A DNA stretch of 64,000 nt from Mastigamoeba balamuthi (Eukaryota; Evosea; Mastigamoebida; Mastigamoebidae), in assembly GCA_902651635.1 (NCBI GenBank), contig CACRSC010000084.1:334154-398153 (forward strand), given 5' to 3'. The translations under genes and the position numbers were made by a program. Under the pieces are notes generated by a model. That model was not told the DNA's origin and searched no databases. It saw only the letters and a list, made by a program, of their open reading frames with translations. Positions 21,457 through 32,573 of this stretch are shown in pieces. The number at the start of each line of letters is the position of its first letter. Positions within the stretch are counted from its first letter, which is position 1.

Positions 21457-23655
21457 TTATTTGGGTTGATTTCCGCTGAGTTGCGCGCCTGCCTGCTGCC
21501 GCACGAAGCGCAGCGCGTGCTCCTGCGTCAGCTCGAGGTAGTACCGCGGCGAGCGCGGCGAGTAGTCGAGGTAGCAGAACGCCCCTGGCGCGCTGCTGCA
21601 TGCGTGCGTCCCCGGCGGCTGTGCGTACAGGGATTTCGCAGCTGTTTTGGGTATGGCGGGCTCCACCTGCGATCCCTCGTGCCACTCGTTGTAGCTCGTG
21701 ATGGACAGGTACGTCGGCCTCGCGCCCAGCGCTGCCGCGAGCCCCTCCGTGTAGTACCTGCCCCCGTCCCTCTCCCTCGTGTTGGCGCTGTTCCACGGCC
21801 GTATTCTCGTGTCTGCGTGACGTCCGCGCAGCAAGTGTGTTGGTGTCTTCGCCCTGACGAGCAGCCGCCCCTCCCCACAACGGCGCCCGTGTGCCGGGGA
21901 CGACGGGGAGCGCACCGATGTAGCCGGGGCCGACACTCAGCGACACCAGTCCATCCGTGCCAGCGACCTCGCGCGTTATCGCGGGCCAGTTCTCGCGCGT
22001 GGACGCCCACGTGAACCTGTCGGCCTGTGCGCGGGCGCACACGTCCCCGCGGGCGTTCGGGCGGGCAGGTGGGAGATCGCCCAGGAGGAATGCAGAGCGG
22101 TTAGGTATGGCCGGTACGTAGAGACAAAGAGAAAACAACACTGCTGGGCCCCCCCGCTCCCCCGTCAGGCGTCAGGAGCGTCAGGAGGGAGGGGCAGGCC
22201 CCACGCGTCCGCACGGCAAAGTAGTTGTAGACGCCGTCGAAGCCGCCCTGCTGCACCAGGGCCCCCGCAGCGCCCTGGTCGAGCACGAGGCCGAGCACCA
22301 CAGCGTCGTGCCGCTTCCCACGGATGGAATTCGGACTGTGCGGCTTGAGGATGCCGGCCCACTCGGCGTTGCCCGTCAGGTACGAGTCGTACCTGCGCGC
22401 GCGGGGGCATGCAGGGGCGCTGTTGGGGCACGTATGGCCGCGCTGTGCCGGTTCAAAAGAAGGGTCTATTTTCGCACACATAGACGAGAAAACGGTTGCT
22501 CCTCCTGGGGTCGCGGTACAGTGCCGGGTGGCCCCCGTACACGCGCTCGATGTACTCGAGGTCCCTGGCGACGCTCTGCGCGTTTCTTCCTGGTGGGCGG
22601 GCGGCACAGCGGTGGGCGGCCGCCCATACTGAGAATTCGCAAAACGGGGGGTGCAGGGAAGAGGGGAGGGCTGGGCCGGTTGGCTGGGCCTGTGCACCTT
22701 TGTACGGCTCCAGATGGATGGCTATTTTCGCCCCCTTGGCGCGGGCGCTGTCCAGCAGCAGCTGCATCGTCTCGTCGGTCGTGTAGCCCTCGCCGTCCGC
22801 CGCGTTCTTCGTCGCCGGGCTCAGTCATTTTACATTCGCGGAAAAGCAGCAGGCGGCATCAGGCACGCCGCGACAGAAGCGAGCGGGTGGGGGGTGCGGG
22901 GGGTCCACAGGCAGGTATTCCACCAGTCCAGTCCACCCGCACACCTCCCGAGTTTGGAAAAACGCCGCGAAAAAGGCCCAAAGGGAAGGTGCGGGTGCTC
23001 TGAGATGGAAGAGAAGGGCGCGGGTGAGCGGACTGGCGCGCACAGCGGCGTCCCTGGGGCCCCACCAGCTGACGACGACCACGTAGTCGCGCAGGTCCTC
23101 CATGTGCCGGTCGACCACGGTGCGGTTGCGCGACGAGTACGGCCCCAGCGCTTTTGTGTGGGAAGCGCAGTATTCCGTTCAGTGCTCTCAAAACCCGGTA
23201 AGGGTTTTCGTCGACTCGTGAACCTGGGTAGAAGTTCGACCCGATGTCGTCGGGCGGCTCGTACGCCACGTCATGCGGATACTGCACCGCCCGGTGGAGC
23301 GCGTCAGCCGCGAGGGGGGGAAACCCGGCGGCAGAACCGGTGCCGGACGTTGCCGAACCTGGTCTCTGGTGCCCGGCGTCCAGTGCGGCAGTATTCTGTG
23401 GTTCCAGTGGGACCACCTGCCGTCGGCCGAGGGCTCGGCGTACCAGGGGTAGTAGAACACGTGGACGTCCCTCGTGGCCTTGCTGTGGCTGTCGTCGGGG
23501 GCGCCGGCGGCGCCGGGCGGCACCGGCAGCCCGCCGCGGCCGATCTCGAGCTTCGAGGCGAGGCGCAGCGTCGTCGTCAGGATAAGGAGCACCACGGCGG
23601 ACAGCAGCCACCAGACGGGACGGCAGGAACGCAACGATGGCCGCTGGCGCCGCAT
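21457..23655 (-). CDS. MANEA: Glycoside hydrolase family 99 endo-alpha-mannosidase, type II membrane protein
   Basis: The start is ATG at 23655, giving a short basic cytosolic tail and one TM segment (WWLLSAVVLLILTTTL), as in the Golgi enzyme. The catalytic domain begins VHVFYYPWYAEPSADGRWSH, nearly diagnostic of GH99. It continues through VAYEPPDDIGSNFYP, YVVVVSWWG, AKIAIHLEPYKG, NAEWAGIL, FDGVYNYFAV, ADRFTWAST and LVSLSVGPGY. It ends with the conserved catalytic region TSYNEWHEGSQVEPA near 21700-21660. About eight exons are joined by short GT-AG introns. The enzyme cleaves glucosylated mannose from N-glycans, bypassing ER glucosidases. Family identity is very secure; exact exon ends in the middle were not all resolved. 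Confidence 0.9.
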
Positions 23656-24480
23656 CAACACAAACGGGCGACCCGTGTCAAAATATCCAGAGATATCGGA
23701 ACAAAATCTCGATTATTTCTCATTCAGCAATACACATTTGTTATTGGTCTCCAATATTAGTGGAACTTGTGCATATATTTAGGGATGATTAAAGATAAGG
23801 ATTCATGACAGTATTTCTTTTTCCAAGAGAAATATTAGTTTCCAAAATTTCATACAGATAAATAACGCATAAAACTCTTATATATACTATCAAAGCTAAC
23901 CTTAATACAACTTCATTAGGTTATCTTGTATCTTTGTCCAGTCAAACCTCTGTCTACTGAATAATAAAACAATTAATATTTGTTAGAATGAACATAAAAA
24001 TATTTGTTAGAATGGAAGAATTTATGTAAATTATCTGAATTAGTAAAATAAGAATAAGGCATATCCTGGCATTGAAGTATTATGTTAACTCTGCTGATGA
24101 GTATCATGACTTGAAGTAGAAATCTGAAGTGGCCCTGTCCTGCATTTCTGACTGCTTATAAATGATTATGTCATTATAGTACTTAGCCTGTAAAACCTTT
24201 AATGCATGCTATAAGACTGTGCACTGTTAACATACTGACAGTGAGAATGGGCCACCTGTTGAAGGACGTGAATCTGATGCATCAGAAGGAGATCACCAGG
24301 GACATGTGCTAGCTGTGAGTCAAGATCTTTAGAAAGGTATGCCAGATGTATGCTGAGGTCTCTGGAGAGGTGGGTTAGATGTGAGCAGATCTGAACATGT
24401 TGTTATCTGCATCAGTGGAAAGCTTCTGCCAAGAGTGATTCTGTGACATTCTTACTGCAATTAAACTGAAAGAAGACATA
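23656..24480. other. AT-rich intergenic sequence left of the transposon
   Basis: GC falls sharply here. No ORFs of note. The element's probable 4-bp target duplication CATA ends at 24480. Confidence 0.4.
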
Positions 24481-24481
24481 A

Positions 24482-24504
24482 CTCAGTCCAAAAAGTTTTG
24501 GACG
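24482..24504 (+). repeat. Left terminal inverted repeat, itself an 8-bp-stem palindrome
   Basis: It begins CTCAGTCCAAAA and ends TTTTGGACG. Within it GTCCAAAA-AG-TTTTGGAC is a perfect hairpin with a two-base loop. Confidence 0.75.
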
Positions 24505-24924
24505 GAATTGTATGGAAACCAAACCATTAAATCAACAGCGCTGTGACAGGGGTTTAAAATGCCGTGTTTCTGCTGAAAATCGATGGTCTCCATTGTGGTC
24601 TTCTGTTTTGCACTTGGTTTACGTCATTATGCACATCTGGTATCAAAATTTGGGCTTCCTGATTCTGTCTGCCCTACATTGATCCCAGATTGAAAAATCT
24701 CCACATACTTTTTGCACCCAATTTGAGTGGGAAACACTTGAAAAGTACGATACAATTATTATCAAGATGAAATGTCACAAAAGTATCGTACTTTTACAGC
24801 ATTTCCCATTCCCGTTACTGACGAGATCCCGAAACAGATGCCCCCGAAAACAAAGGACCACAAGGCAAAGACAGAGGCTGCTCGGAGGGCAGCATGCATC
24901 AGAAGACACTCCAGACCTCACAGC

Positions 24925-26794
24925 AAGAAATAGTCTCGCAAAAAGAGGCCATGCACCCATTTGGCAAGACCCTCCATGGCTTTTCCTCAAGAAACGCCTG
25001 CCCCACAAGGCCAGACCTCCCAGGAATCCAGAGCCTTCACCATCTTCTCTTTCAGTGCGACCTTTCATTGCACCCACTGTTCATGCGTTACACAGAAAGG
25101 AGCCAGCTGCAAGCCCCTGTCAGAGCTCAAGCGTTCTGCTTTGAATGAGATTCTTCGTGAGGCAGTTGAAGAGATCAACTGACTCAGTCGAGGAGAGCCA
25201 GACCTCCTTCTCCAGGTGTTGTCATCTCCTGTCAGTATTGTGGATTCACACAGCATTCAGCTCATTTGCCAGCGGTTCTGCTTCATCACTGGCTATGACC
25301 TTGACCTGAGGCCTCTTTTCGAATTCCTGGGTCAGAATGTGTCCCAGGCAGCCAAGGCTCGAGCTGCCTTGGCTCTCTTTCCAGGAGAGAGCCTGGCAGA
25401 GATTGAACGAAGGACAGGCATCCCACATTCGACCCTGAGTCAGGCACAAAGCCCACAGGCATGTCTCCTTGTGTCAGGCACTCATTTCTGGATTCAGGTA
25501 CAAGCTTAACTCGAGTTCGAACAGAGGGAGTTGGAGGCTTCTGTGGCAGAGGAGACCGAAGAGCCCCAAGGGGACCTAGACTCTTACTTCCTCTCATGGC
25601 CAAAGAGTTTGTCCAGCCCCTCGTCAAATAACTCACAGGCTTTCATAGCCACGAAGGCACAGCAGCTACAGGATTGGGTCAAGGAGAACTCTGAGGTCCA
25701 GTCTGGGAAAAAGACCCTGTGGTTCATGTACTTTGGCACAGTTTCAGAGGTGTTTCTCAACTACTCGGCCAAGGTTCCTGATTCCTACAAGGAGTCCCGT
25801 TTCCTTGCACTCATTCATTCTGGATGAGTTCACCTGGCAGTGTTTGACTGCTACTCCTGCCCNAAGAAATAGTCTCGCAAAAAGAGGCCATGCACCCATT
25901 TGGCAAGACCCTCCATGGCTTTTCCTCAAGAAACGCCTGCCCCACAAGGCCAGACCTCCCAGGAATCCAGAGCCTTCACCATCTTCTCTTTCAGTGCGAC
26001 CTTTCATTGCACCCACTGTTCATGCGTTACACAGAAAGGAGCCAGCTGCAAGCCCCTGTCAGAGCTCAAGCGTTCTGCTTTGAATGAGATTCTTCGTGAG
26101 GCAGTTGAAGAGATCAACTGACTCAGTCGAGGAGAGCCAGACCTCCTTCTCCAGGTGTTGCCATCCCCTGTCAGTATTGTGGATTCACACAGCATTCAGC
26201 TCATTTGCCAGCGGTTCTGCTTCATCACTGGCTATGACCTGATGCCTCTTTTCAAATTCCTGGGTCAGAATGTGTCCCAGGTAGCCAAGGCTCGAGCTGC
26301 CTTGGCTCTCTTTCCAGGAGAGAGCCTGGCAGAGATTGAACGAAGGACAGGCATTCCACATTCGACCCTGAGTCAGGCACAAAGCCCACAGGCACGTCTA
26401 CTTGTGTCAGGCACTTATTTCTGGATTCAGGTACAAGCTTAACTCGAGTTCGAACAGAGGGAGTTGGAGGCTTCTGTGGCAGAGGAGACCGAAGAGCCTC
26501 AAGGGGACCTAGACTCTTACTTCCTCTCATGGCCAAAGAGTTTGTCCAGCCCCTCGTCAAATAACTCACAGGCTTTCATAGTCACAAAGGCACAGCAGCT
26601 ACAGGATTGAGTCAAGGAGAACGCTGAGGTCCAGTCTGGGAAAAAGACCCTGTGGTTCATGTACTTTGGCACATTTTCAGAGGTGTTTCTCAACTACTTG
26701 GCCGAGGTTCCTGATTCCTACAAGGAGTCCCGTTTCCTTGCACTCATTCATTCTGGATGAGTTCACCTGGCAGTGTTTGACTGCTACTCCTGCC
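24925..26794. repeat. Duplicated ~935-bp transposon segment around a 1-base N
   Basis: 24925-25862 and 25864-26794 align end to end with scattered substitutions and a short deletion near 26240. There are more differences than in the pair at 10086. The two sides therefore probably come from different genomic copies of the element joined at 25863 by the assembler. Confidence 0.75.
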
Positions 26795-27939
26795 CAGTGT
26801 GCTGCAAGTACCGGCTCAAGGAACGGGCTAATGACCCAATCTCTGACCTGGAGAAAGGGGAGTTTGAGAACCACCTCAACCTCATTCGAGAGCAATGCCA
26901 AGCTCAGCGTGATCAGAAAGCAGCTCTTCACCCAGGAGAGCTCTAGTCGTGATGGACTACTCCACATTCCACGAGGCCCCTGAGCTCAAGGGGATGCAGG
27001 ACCTTAATTGTGCTGTCTGGGGCCTTCAGAAGAGTGAGTGGGTCCACTTCAATCTCTGGTCTCAAGCTTCACACGACTGAAAGTTCACCAATATGGGGCT
27101 CAACACACTCTGGGAGGAAATCAAGGTTGAGGTCAAGGCCAAGAGGCTTCGTCTCAAGATCATTCACTTCTGGACAGACGGAGGATTCAAGGTGATGAAC
27201 ATCATACACTCTCTTCTTTGTCTTCAGGTATACTTCTCACATTGCCTGATCTCACTTCACCTTCAGGGAGAGGTCTCCAGGGACCTTGGGAGAAGGGTGA
27301 GGGTGACGTTTGATCTCTATGGTCCTCACCATGGGCATTCCGTGTGTGATGGGCACTTTGGAGTAGCCAAGCAACAGCTTCATCATGGAAACATTGGCCA
27401 GGTCATTTCCAACGTGGCTCAAGTGCTTGCAGCTCTCAAAAGGTGCTGTTTCCCTTTGACAGAACTGAGCCATTGGCACTCACTGCTATTCTCCAGTGTG
27501 AAGAACACGAAAGTGATCGCTCTTAATCCTTTGACCATTCAGGCACTCCCACATCAGACCACCAAAGGTCTCGAAGGCCACGTCAAGGAGCACTTTCACT
27601 TCGAGTTTGGAGAGGAAGACAATGTCATTAAGTGCAGTAAGTGTACCTGCCAGAAACAGGTCTCTGAGTTCACTCTTACAGTTGCTTAACACTGGAAAGA
27701 GGGTCTGTGTCCACAAACAGCTTTCACACAGTGTATTTCTATGCTTAGCTCATGGTTTCACCACAGCTGAAGGCTGAAAACTGTGGCAACCGATTGTTGC
27801 TTCGATTCTCATGTTTGGGAAACGAGATTTTGGAATGGTGAAATGCAATTTCGGTTGGAAAACTGGTGGTCATACAGAATCCAAAAAGGTGAAACAGTTC
27901 TCGCTTCTGGGGCTGCAAAAACGATTTATTGGCAATTTT

Positions 27940-27962
27940 CGTCCAAAACATTTTGGACTGAG
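27940..27962 (-). repeat. Right terminal inverted repeat, itself palindromic
   Basis: Its reverse complement matches the left repeat at 22 of 23 positions. GTCCAAAA-CA-TTTTGGAC again forms a perfect 8-bp stem. Confidence 0.75.
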
Positions 27963-27963
27963 C

Positions 27964-29582
27964 CATAAGAACAATCAGAAGATATCTTCAGTTTACAGCC
28001 TGAAATGACTCAAAGGCACACTCTTCATGTGACTTACAGCTGATGAGCAGCCACTTAATCAGAGGTATCGTGCTAAAGTGCTCTTTAATGATCATTTAAT
28101 AACAAAGACCTACCAAGGTATGGGCTTCACATTCTGACCTTTATTGCATTAATAAAAAGACTTTCTGTGTTGACTTAGATATGAGATCAAGTGATGAGCT
28201 GATATTCTTAATAACTGGTCTTCCAGAGCTGGAACTGCCAGCAGTCATGCCAAAATATCAGCCAATCACAAATAGATTGTGAAGATAGTTACCAATCGGA
28301 AGGGTGCCACTGAAGAAAGTGTGACTTATAGTTTTTGCAGTATGTTCTGCACAGTCACAGATCTTACAGTGAGTGGTTCATCATTGGTTTGTAGGCACCA
28401 CAGAATCAAGTGATTATGTCATATTTATATGTGCATACAAACCGAGAAATTAATATTTTATACCACTCTGCTCCAGCAAAAATGATTCTGTCTGTTAACA
28501 GAAAAAACCGGGAATTGAGTTTTGTGTTGTGCACATTGCGTGTGTATGGTGTCGGGATCCTGGAATCAGGATTTGGGTGTGAAATGTTAACTGTTAGTCC
28601 TGGTGTGGGATGTTGTATATGTTGACTTCTGTGGCATCTCTGTGTGGGGTCGCTGGGTCAACACGGCAAAAACAAGAGAAGAAATGCACTCTCTGGGGCT
28701 GGCAGAGACTTGGCAGTGTGTCAGACATGACACTCCGGCCAATGGCTCTTGACCAGCCCCTACCCTGACTGTCTTGTTGGTAGGTTTGAAAGTGAGAGAT
28801 TTTCTCACAGATCTAAAAATAGCTTCCCAAGGCATCACCTCGGCCCTGGCCCCCCTGGGGGGTGCTTTTAGCTCTGTAGTTCGGTAGAGGCCGTGCCCTC
28901 TACAGAACTACAGAGCTAAAAGTACCCCCCAGGGGGGCCTACAGAAAGTTGATGCCCTTTTTATGCGATCTTTTTTGCTGAATCAGAGTGGTACCTTCTA
29001 AATAATATCTGTTTGAGAACATTTCAATTAGTGAACAATGTGCCTTCGAAAACCGTACAGAGCACAGAATAATCTGTTGAATTCTCACATTTATCATAAA
29101 AGCAGCCAGTTTTGTAACTATGGACCACTGACACACCTTCATCCAATCACATTGGTGAACCTAGAACCAAAGATGCCAAACACAATCGTGATATTTGGTG
29201 CTGCTGTTATACTGTAGACACATCAGCACATGATGTCTGCTGAACTGGCACATACAGCAATGCGCGGTATGCATGCAGTGCACCAGAGCAAGTGGGAACC
29301 TCCAGCCACGCCCCTGTGCTGACCTGCACAAGGAGCGAAAAAGGAGGGAGGGGGAGAGGGGGGAATAAAATGGGGCGCACAGAAGCCTGAGGGACCAGTT
29401 GCTTTGTGAGCCATCGTGGGCTGGGTTGCGTTGGTGTGTATGGGGCAGCACGATGCGAAGCAGAAGGGGAGAGGAGGAGGAGACGGGCGCAGCGGCCCTG
29501 TCCCCAGCCCCTCCTCTCCCCCCTGCACTGGCGGGAAAGCAGTCAAGGGGAGGGGTACGGATGTAGAAGTTGGGCTCACAGC
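27964..29582. other. AT-rich intergenic region with a foldback element
   Basis: Apart from the inverted repeat at 28848-28939, no gene was recognised. ORFs near 29160-29580 on both strands show no domain. Confidence 0.4.
28848..28939. repeat. 92-bp near-perfect foldback (MITE-like or structured element)
   Basis: The arms of about 43 bp begin GGCCCCCCTGGGGGG and run through CTTTTAGCTCTGTAGTTC to GTAGAGG. They pair with only two mismatches around a loop of about six bases (CCGTGC). The outer G/C part is itself palindromic. No clear target-site duplication was seen. Confidence 0.75.
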
Positions 29583-30634
29583 TCAGTAGCGACGGCGGTC
29601 GTAATCTCTGTCCCTGTAATCTCTGTCCCTGTCCCTGTCCCTGCTGTCCCTGCTGTCTCTGCGGTACCTGTCCCTGTCGTCATCCCGCGAGTCTCTGCGG
29701 GACCGGCTGTCCCTGTCCCTGTCCCTCTCTCTGTCCCTGTCGTCGTCGCGCGAGTAGCGGTCTCTGGACGAGCGCGGCGAGCCGCGGTCCGAGCGCCTGG
29801 GGGGCGAGCTCTCGCGCTCCCTGACCCTCTCCCTCTGCACGCGGGCGTTGGCGAGCTCGTCGAGCTTCTCCTGGATGCGCTTGTAGCCCTGGTGCATCTT
29901 GCCGCCAAAGTGGTCCGCGAGGCCCCTGTCGCTCTCCAGCAGGCTCAGGTACGCCCCGCACACCTCGCACACGCGCAGCGCCTGCTGCTGGGCCTCGCCG
30001 TCGCCCACGGCCGCCGCGGGCTGCGGCAGCCCCGACATCACGCGCAGCTTCTCCGCCTTGAGCTCCTCGCAGCGCATGAACAGCGCCTTGGACTCGTCCA
30101 CCTTGCCCTCCTCCCCCAGCGCCTCGGCCTGCGCCGACAGCGCCTCGATCTCCTTGTTCAGCTTCTCCACGTCCTCCGCCGTCTGCGCCGGGCGGTCTGA
30201 GACGACGCTGGGGGGCGAGAGACGCGCACGGAGGCGATGGGGGCCGTCGTCTCGAGGCGCTTCTGGGCCATGCGGATCTTCTTGCGGACAGAGTCCATGA
30301 TGTCGGTCAGCTCCAGCTCCAGCTGGCGCTCGTAGCCGTAGTCCCGCGAGGCGCGCGCCTTCTCGTACTCGGCCTTGAGCTCGTCCGAGTGCACCAGCGC
30401 GCAGCCCCCCAGGTCGTGCTTGGTGTTGGTGAAGAGCACCTTGCTGAGGTAGGGAGGGAGAGGCGGGTGTGTGAGAAGATACGGAAATCTCCCAGTGAGG
30501 ACGCCAGAAACTCACGGGCACAGGCCGCAGAGGAAGGCCTTGCACACCTCACGGTCCGTGAAGTGCAGGAACCGCGCGTCGCCGTTGCGGTTCGTGCCCA
30601 TCAACTGGTCCAGCAGCGCCTTGTTGGGGTTCAT
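29583..30634 (-). CDS. LUC7L: LUC7-like U1 snRNP-associated splicing factor
   Basis: The start at 30634 gives MNPNKALLDQLMGTNRNGDA, the classic LUC7 opening. The first zinc finger spans an intron: DREVCKAFLCGLCP, then VLFTNTKHDLGGCALVH. A long helical region follows, then the second C2H2-type finger CEVCGAYLSLLESDRGLADH with FGGKMHQGY. The C-terminus is an RD/RS-repeat tail (about 29780-29583). Three exons. LUC7 proteins sit in U1 snRNP and stabilise weak 5' splice sites. That is notable because donors in this genome are mostly GTGCG-like. The next gene upstream, PPIL4, is also spliceosomal. Confidence 0.94.
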
Positions 30635-30841
30635 CGCGCCGGCAGGGGGGAAAAAAAGAATGAGCAAAAAAGATACAACAATCCAACTTGTTTCGGGTAT
30701 CTGTGTAGATCTGCGTTCGCTGCTGATATTTCTGACGCCATCGGTTCCATTACGTGCACCGAGCCTGTCATCGTCGAACCGCCCACTTCTGAACACATAC
30801 ATATCCATACTGCGTGAGCCTGCTGATACGACCCTGCTTTG

Positions 30842-32455
30842 TTAAGTGCGCTGTTTCTTGGACCTGTCGTGGTCCCTCTCGGGAGACCTGGACCTGTGCC
30901 TGTGGTCGCGGTGCCTGTCATCGTCCCTCGAATGCCTATGGCGGTCGTCATCACGGCTCCTCTCCCTCTCCCTCTCCCGATCCCGTTCTCTGTCCCTGTC
31001 CCTTTCCCTTTCCCTTTCCCTGTCCCTGTCCCTGTCGGCGTCCCTCGGCCTGCTCGAGTAGCCTCCGCGGCTGCGGTCGTCGCGGTCGTCGCGGTCTCGC
31101 TCCCTTCGCGGCTCCTCCGGGGCAGGGTCCCTCGGGCGGTCGCGTGGCGCCCGGTCCGCGCGGTCGTCGCCGAGCGCCAGGGGCTCCGCGACGAGCGAGT
31201 ACCCGCGCCTGTCGCGCTGCTGGGGGACCGCTGCCGCGTGCTTGCTCCACGCCAGGTTGCCCGAGAGCTGCGCCCCGGGGGCTGCGAAGGGGGCCGCCCC
31301 CTGCTGGCGTCGTCCGCCGCGCTGGCCGTGCGGCTGCTGCGGCTGGCCCGGGGCGTCGGCAAAGGGGTTGGGGCCCACGGGCACCCAGCGGCCGCCCTTG
31401 TTGCGGAAGTTGTGCGTGAAGCCCATCTTGGCCACCGACTGCGAGAAGTCGACGTGTATGCGCCTGTCGTCGATGAGCACGTTGTCCATCTTGACGTAGG
31501 CGTTCTCCGCGTCGGAGCGGCGCTCGAACTCGATGAACGCGTAGCAGAGGCTCTGGTTCGTCTTCCAGTCGCGGATGACCTGGCAGCTGAGGATCTTGCC
31601 GAAGCGCCCGAAGATCAGCTCGAGGTCCTCGTCGCGCGTCGCGGGGTTGAGCTTGCACACGAACAGCACGTTGTCGTCGGGCCTGATCTCGGCGAACGGC
31701 AGGTCCTGCACGATCTCGAGCACCTCCGCGTTGGCCGCGGCCTCTGCGGTGCGCAGCCGCTCGGTCCGCTGCTCCTCGTCGCCCTCGTCGGCGGCCTTGT
31801 CGTCGGCCTCGAGCCTGTCCGACCCCGGCAGGTCCGCGAGGCTCTGCGGCAGGGGCGACGACGGCGGCACCGCCAGCCCCGGGGGGTCCGGGAACGGGTC
31901 GTCGAGCACGACCGTGTGCCGCAGCCGCACGTTCAGCAGCGGCCTGCCCGCCTTGTCCGCGTCCACGTCGCTGATGCGCTGCACCACGTCGAGGCCCTCG
32001 GCCACGCGCCCAAAGACCGTGTGCGCGCCGTCGAGCGACGCGATGTTGTCGGCCGCCGTGATGTAGAACTGGCTCGCGTTGAGGTCCTTGCCCGCGCTCG
32101 CGTAGCCCACGGCGCCGGCCTGCTTGTGCTTGAGGTGGTGCCGCTGCTCGTCGGCAAAGTACTTGGCCTGCTCGCCGTACAGCAGCCCGTAGACGCTCTG
32201 CCCGCCCTTTCCGGTCCCCGTCGGGTCCCCTGTCTGTATGGCGTAGTTCCTCTGCGCGGGGCAGACGCGTCAGGGGGCCGCGGAACCGGCGGCAGAGGCG
32301 GCGGGAGGGGCGGGAACCTCGACGTTGTGGAAGAGGCAGTTGTTGTAGTACTTGAGCTTGCAGAGCTTCAGGAAGTTCTTGCACGAGTTGGGGCAGTCCT
32401 CGCAGAACAGGTCGATGGTGATGTCGCCCAGCGACGTCTCGAGGATCACCGACAT
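30842..32455 (-). CDS. PPIL4: Cyclophilin-type peptidyl-prolyl isomerase with RRM (PPIL4)
   Basis: The start at 32455 gives [20 protein letters not shown]. After one short intron (about 32325-32250), the cyclophilin domain continues through [49 protein letters not shown]. An RRM follows with RNP2 VLFVCKLNP and RNP1 LCYAFIEF (about 31670-31520), then [17 protein letters not shown]. The tail carries an RD/RE-rich domain ending with [16 protein letters not shown]. The order cyclophilin-RRM-charged tail is exactly that of PPIL4, a nuclear spliceosome-associated protein. Divergent cyclophilin residues (no Trp in the usual CsA contact) are normal for PPIL4. Confidence 0.94.
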
Positions 32456-32573
32456 TCTCTCAGCGTTGGGGGGCGCGCGCTCTCAGAGAAAGGATCGCGC
32501 GCTTGGATTTTTCGTGAAGATACGCGTATCTTTCGATGCTCCCAAAAGAAAAGAGGAAAAGTGTATGTATTGT

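Larger units (their letters stand above)
24481..27963. mobile_element. DNA transposon with palindromic terminal inverted repeats and DDE-type transposase remnants
   Basis: Ends carry 23-bp inverted repeats (24482-24504 and 27940-27962) differing at one base. CATA flanks both sides at 24477-24480 and 27964-27967, so a 4-bp target duplication is plausible. Plus-strand frames inside encode transposase-like segments: a helix-turn-helix-like ALFPGESLAEIERRTGIPHS, a first acidic block VVMDYSTFHEAPELKG (about 26945-26990), a second HFWTDGGFK (about 27165-27190), and a third GPHHGHSVCDGHFGVAKQQL (about 27330-27380). The chain of acidic motifs suits a DDE transposase; I do not assign a superfamily. 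The reading frame is interrupted by stops and frame changes in several places, so this copy looks inactive. A 1-base N at 25863 joins two internal copies of the same segment, so the real element is about 2.5 kb. Confidence 0.75.

Noticed and set aside
24481-27963. LTR-type or virus-derived element
   Set aside because: Ends are short inverted, not direct, repeats. Internal motifs are transposase-like, with no reverse transcriptase, capsid or envelope features.
29583-31130. Dense short repeats resembling a tandem array or CRISPR
   Set aside because: The repeats (GTCCCTGTCCCT and similar) are the RD/RS-encoding tails of LUC7-like and PPIL4 genes, with no regular spacers.
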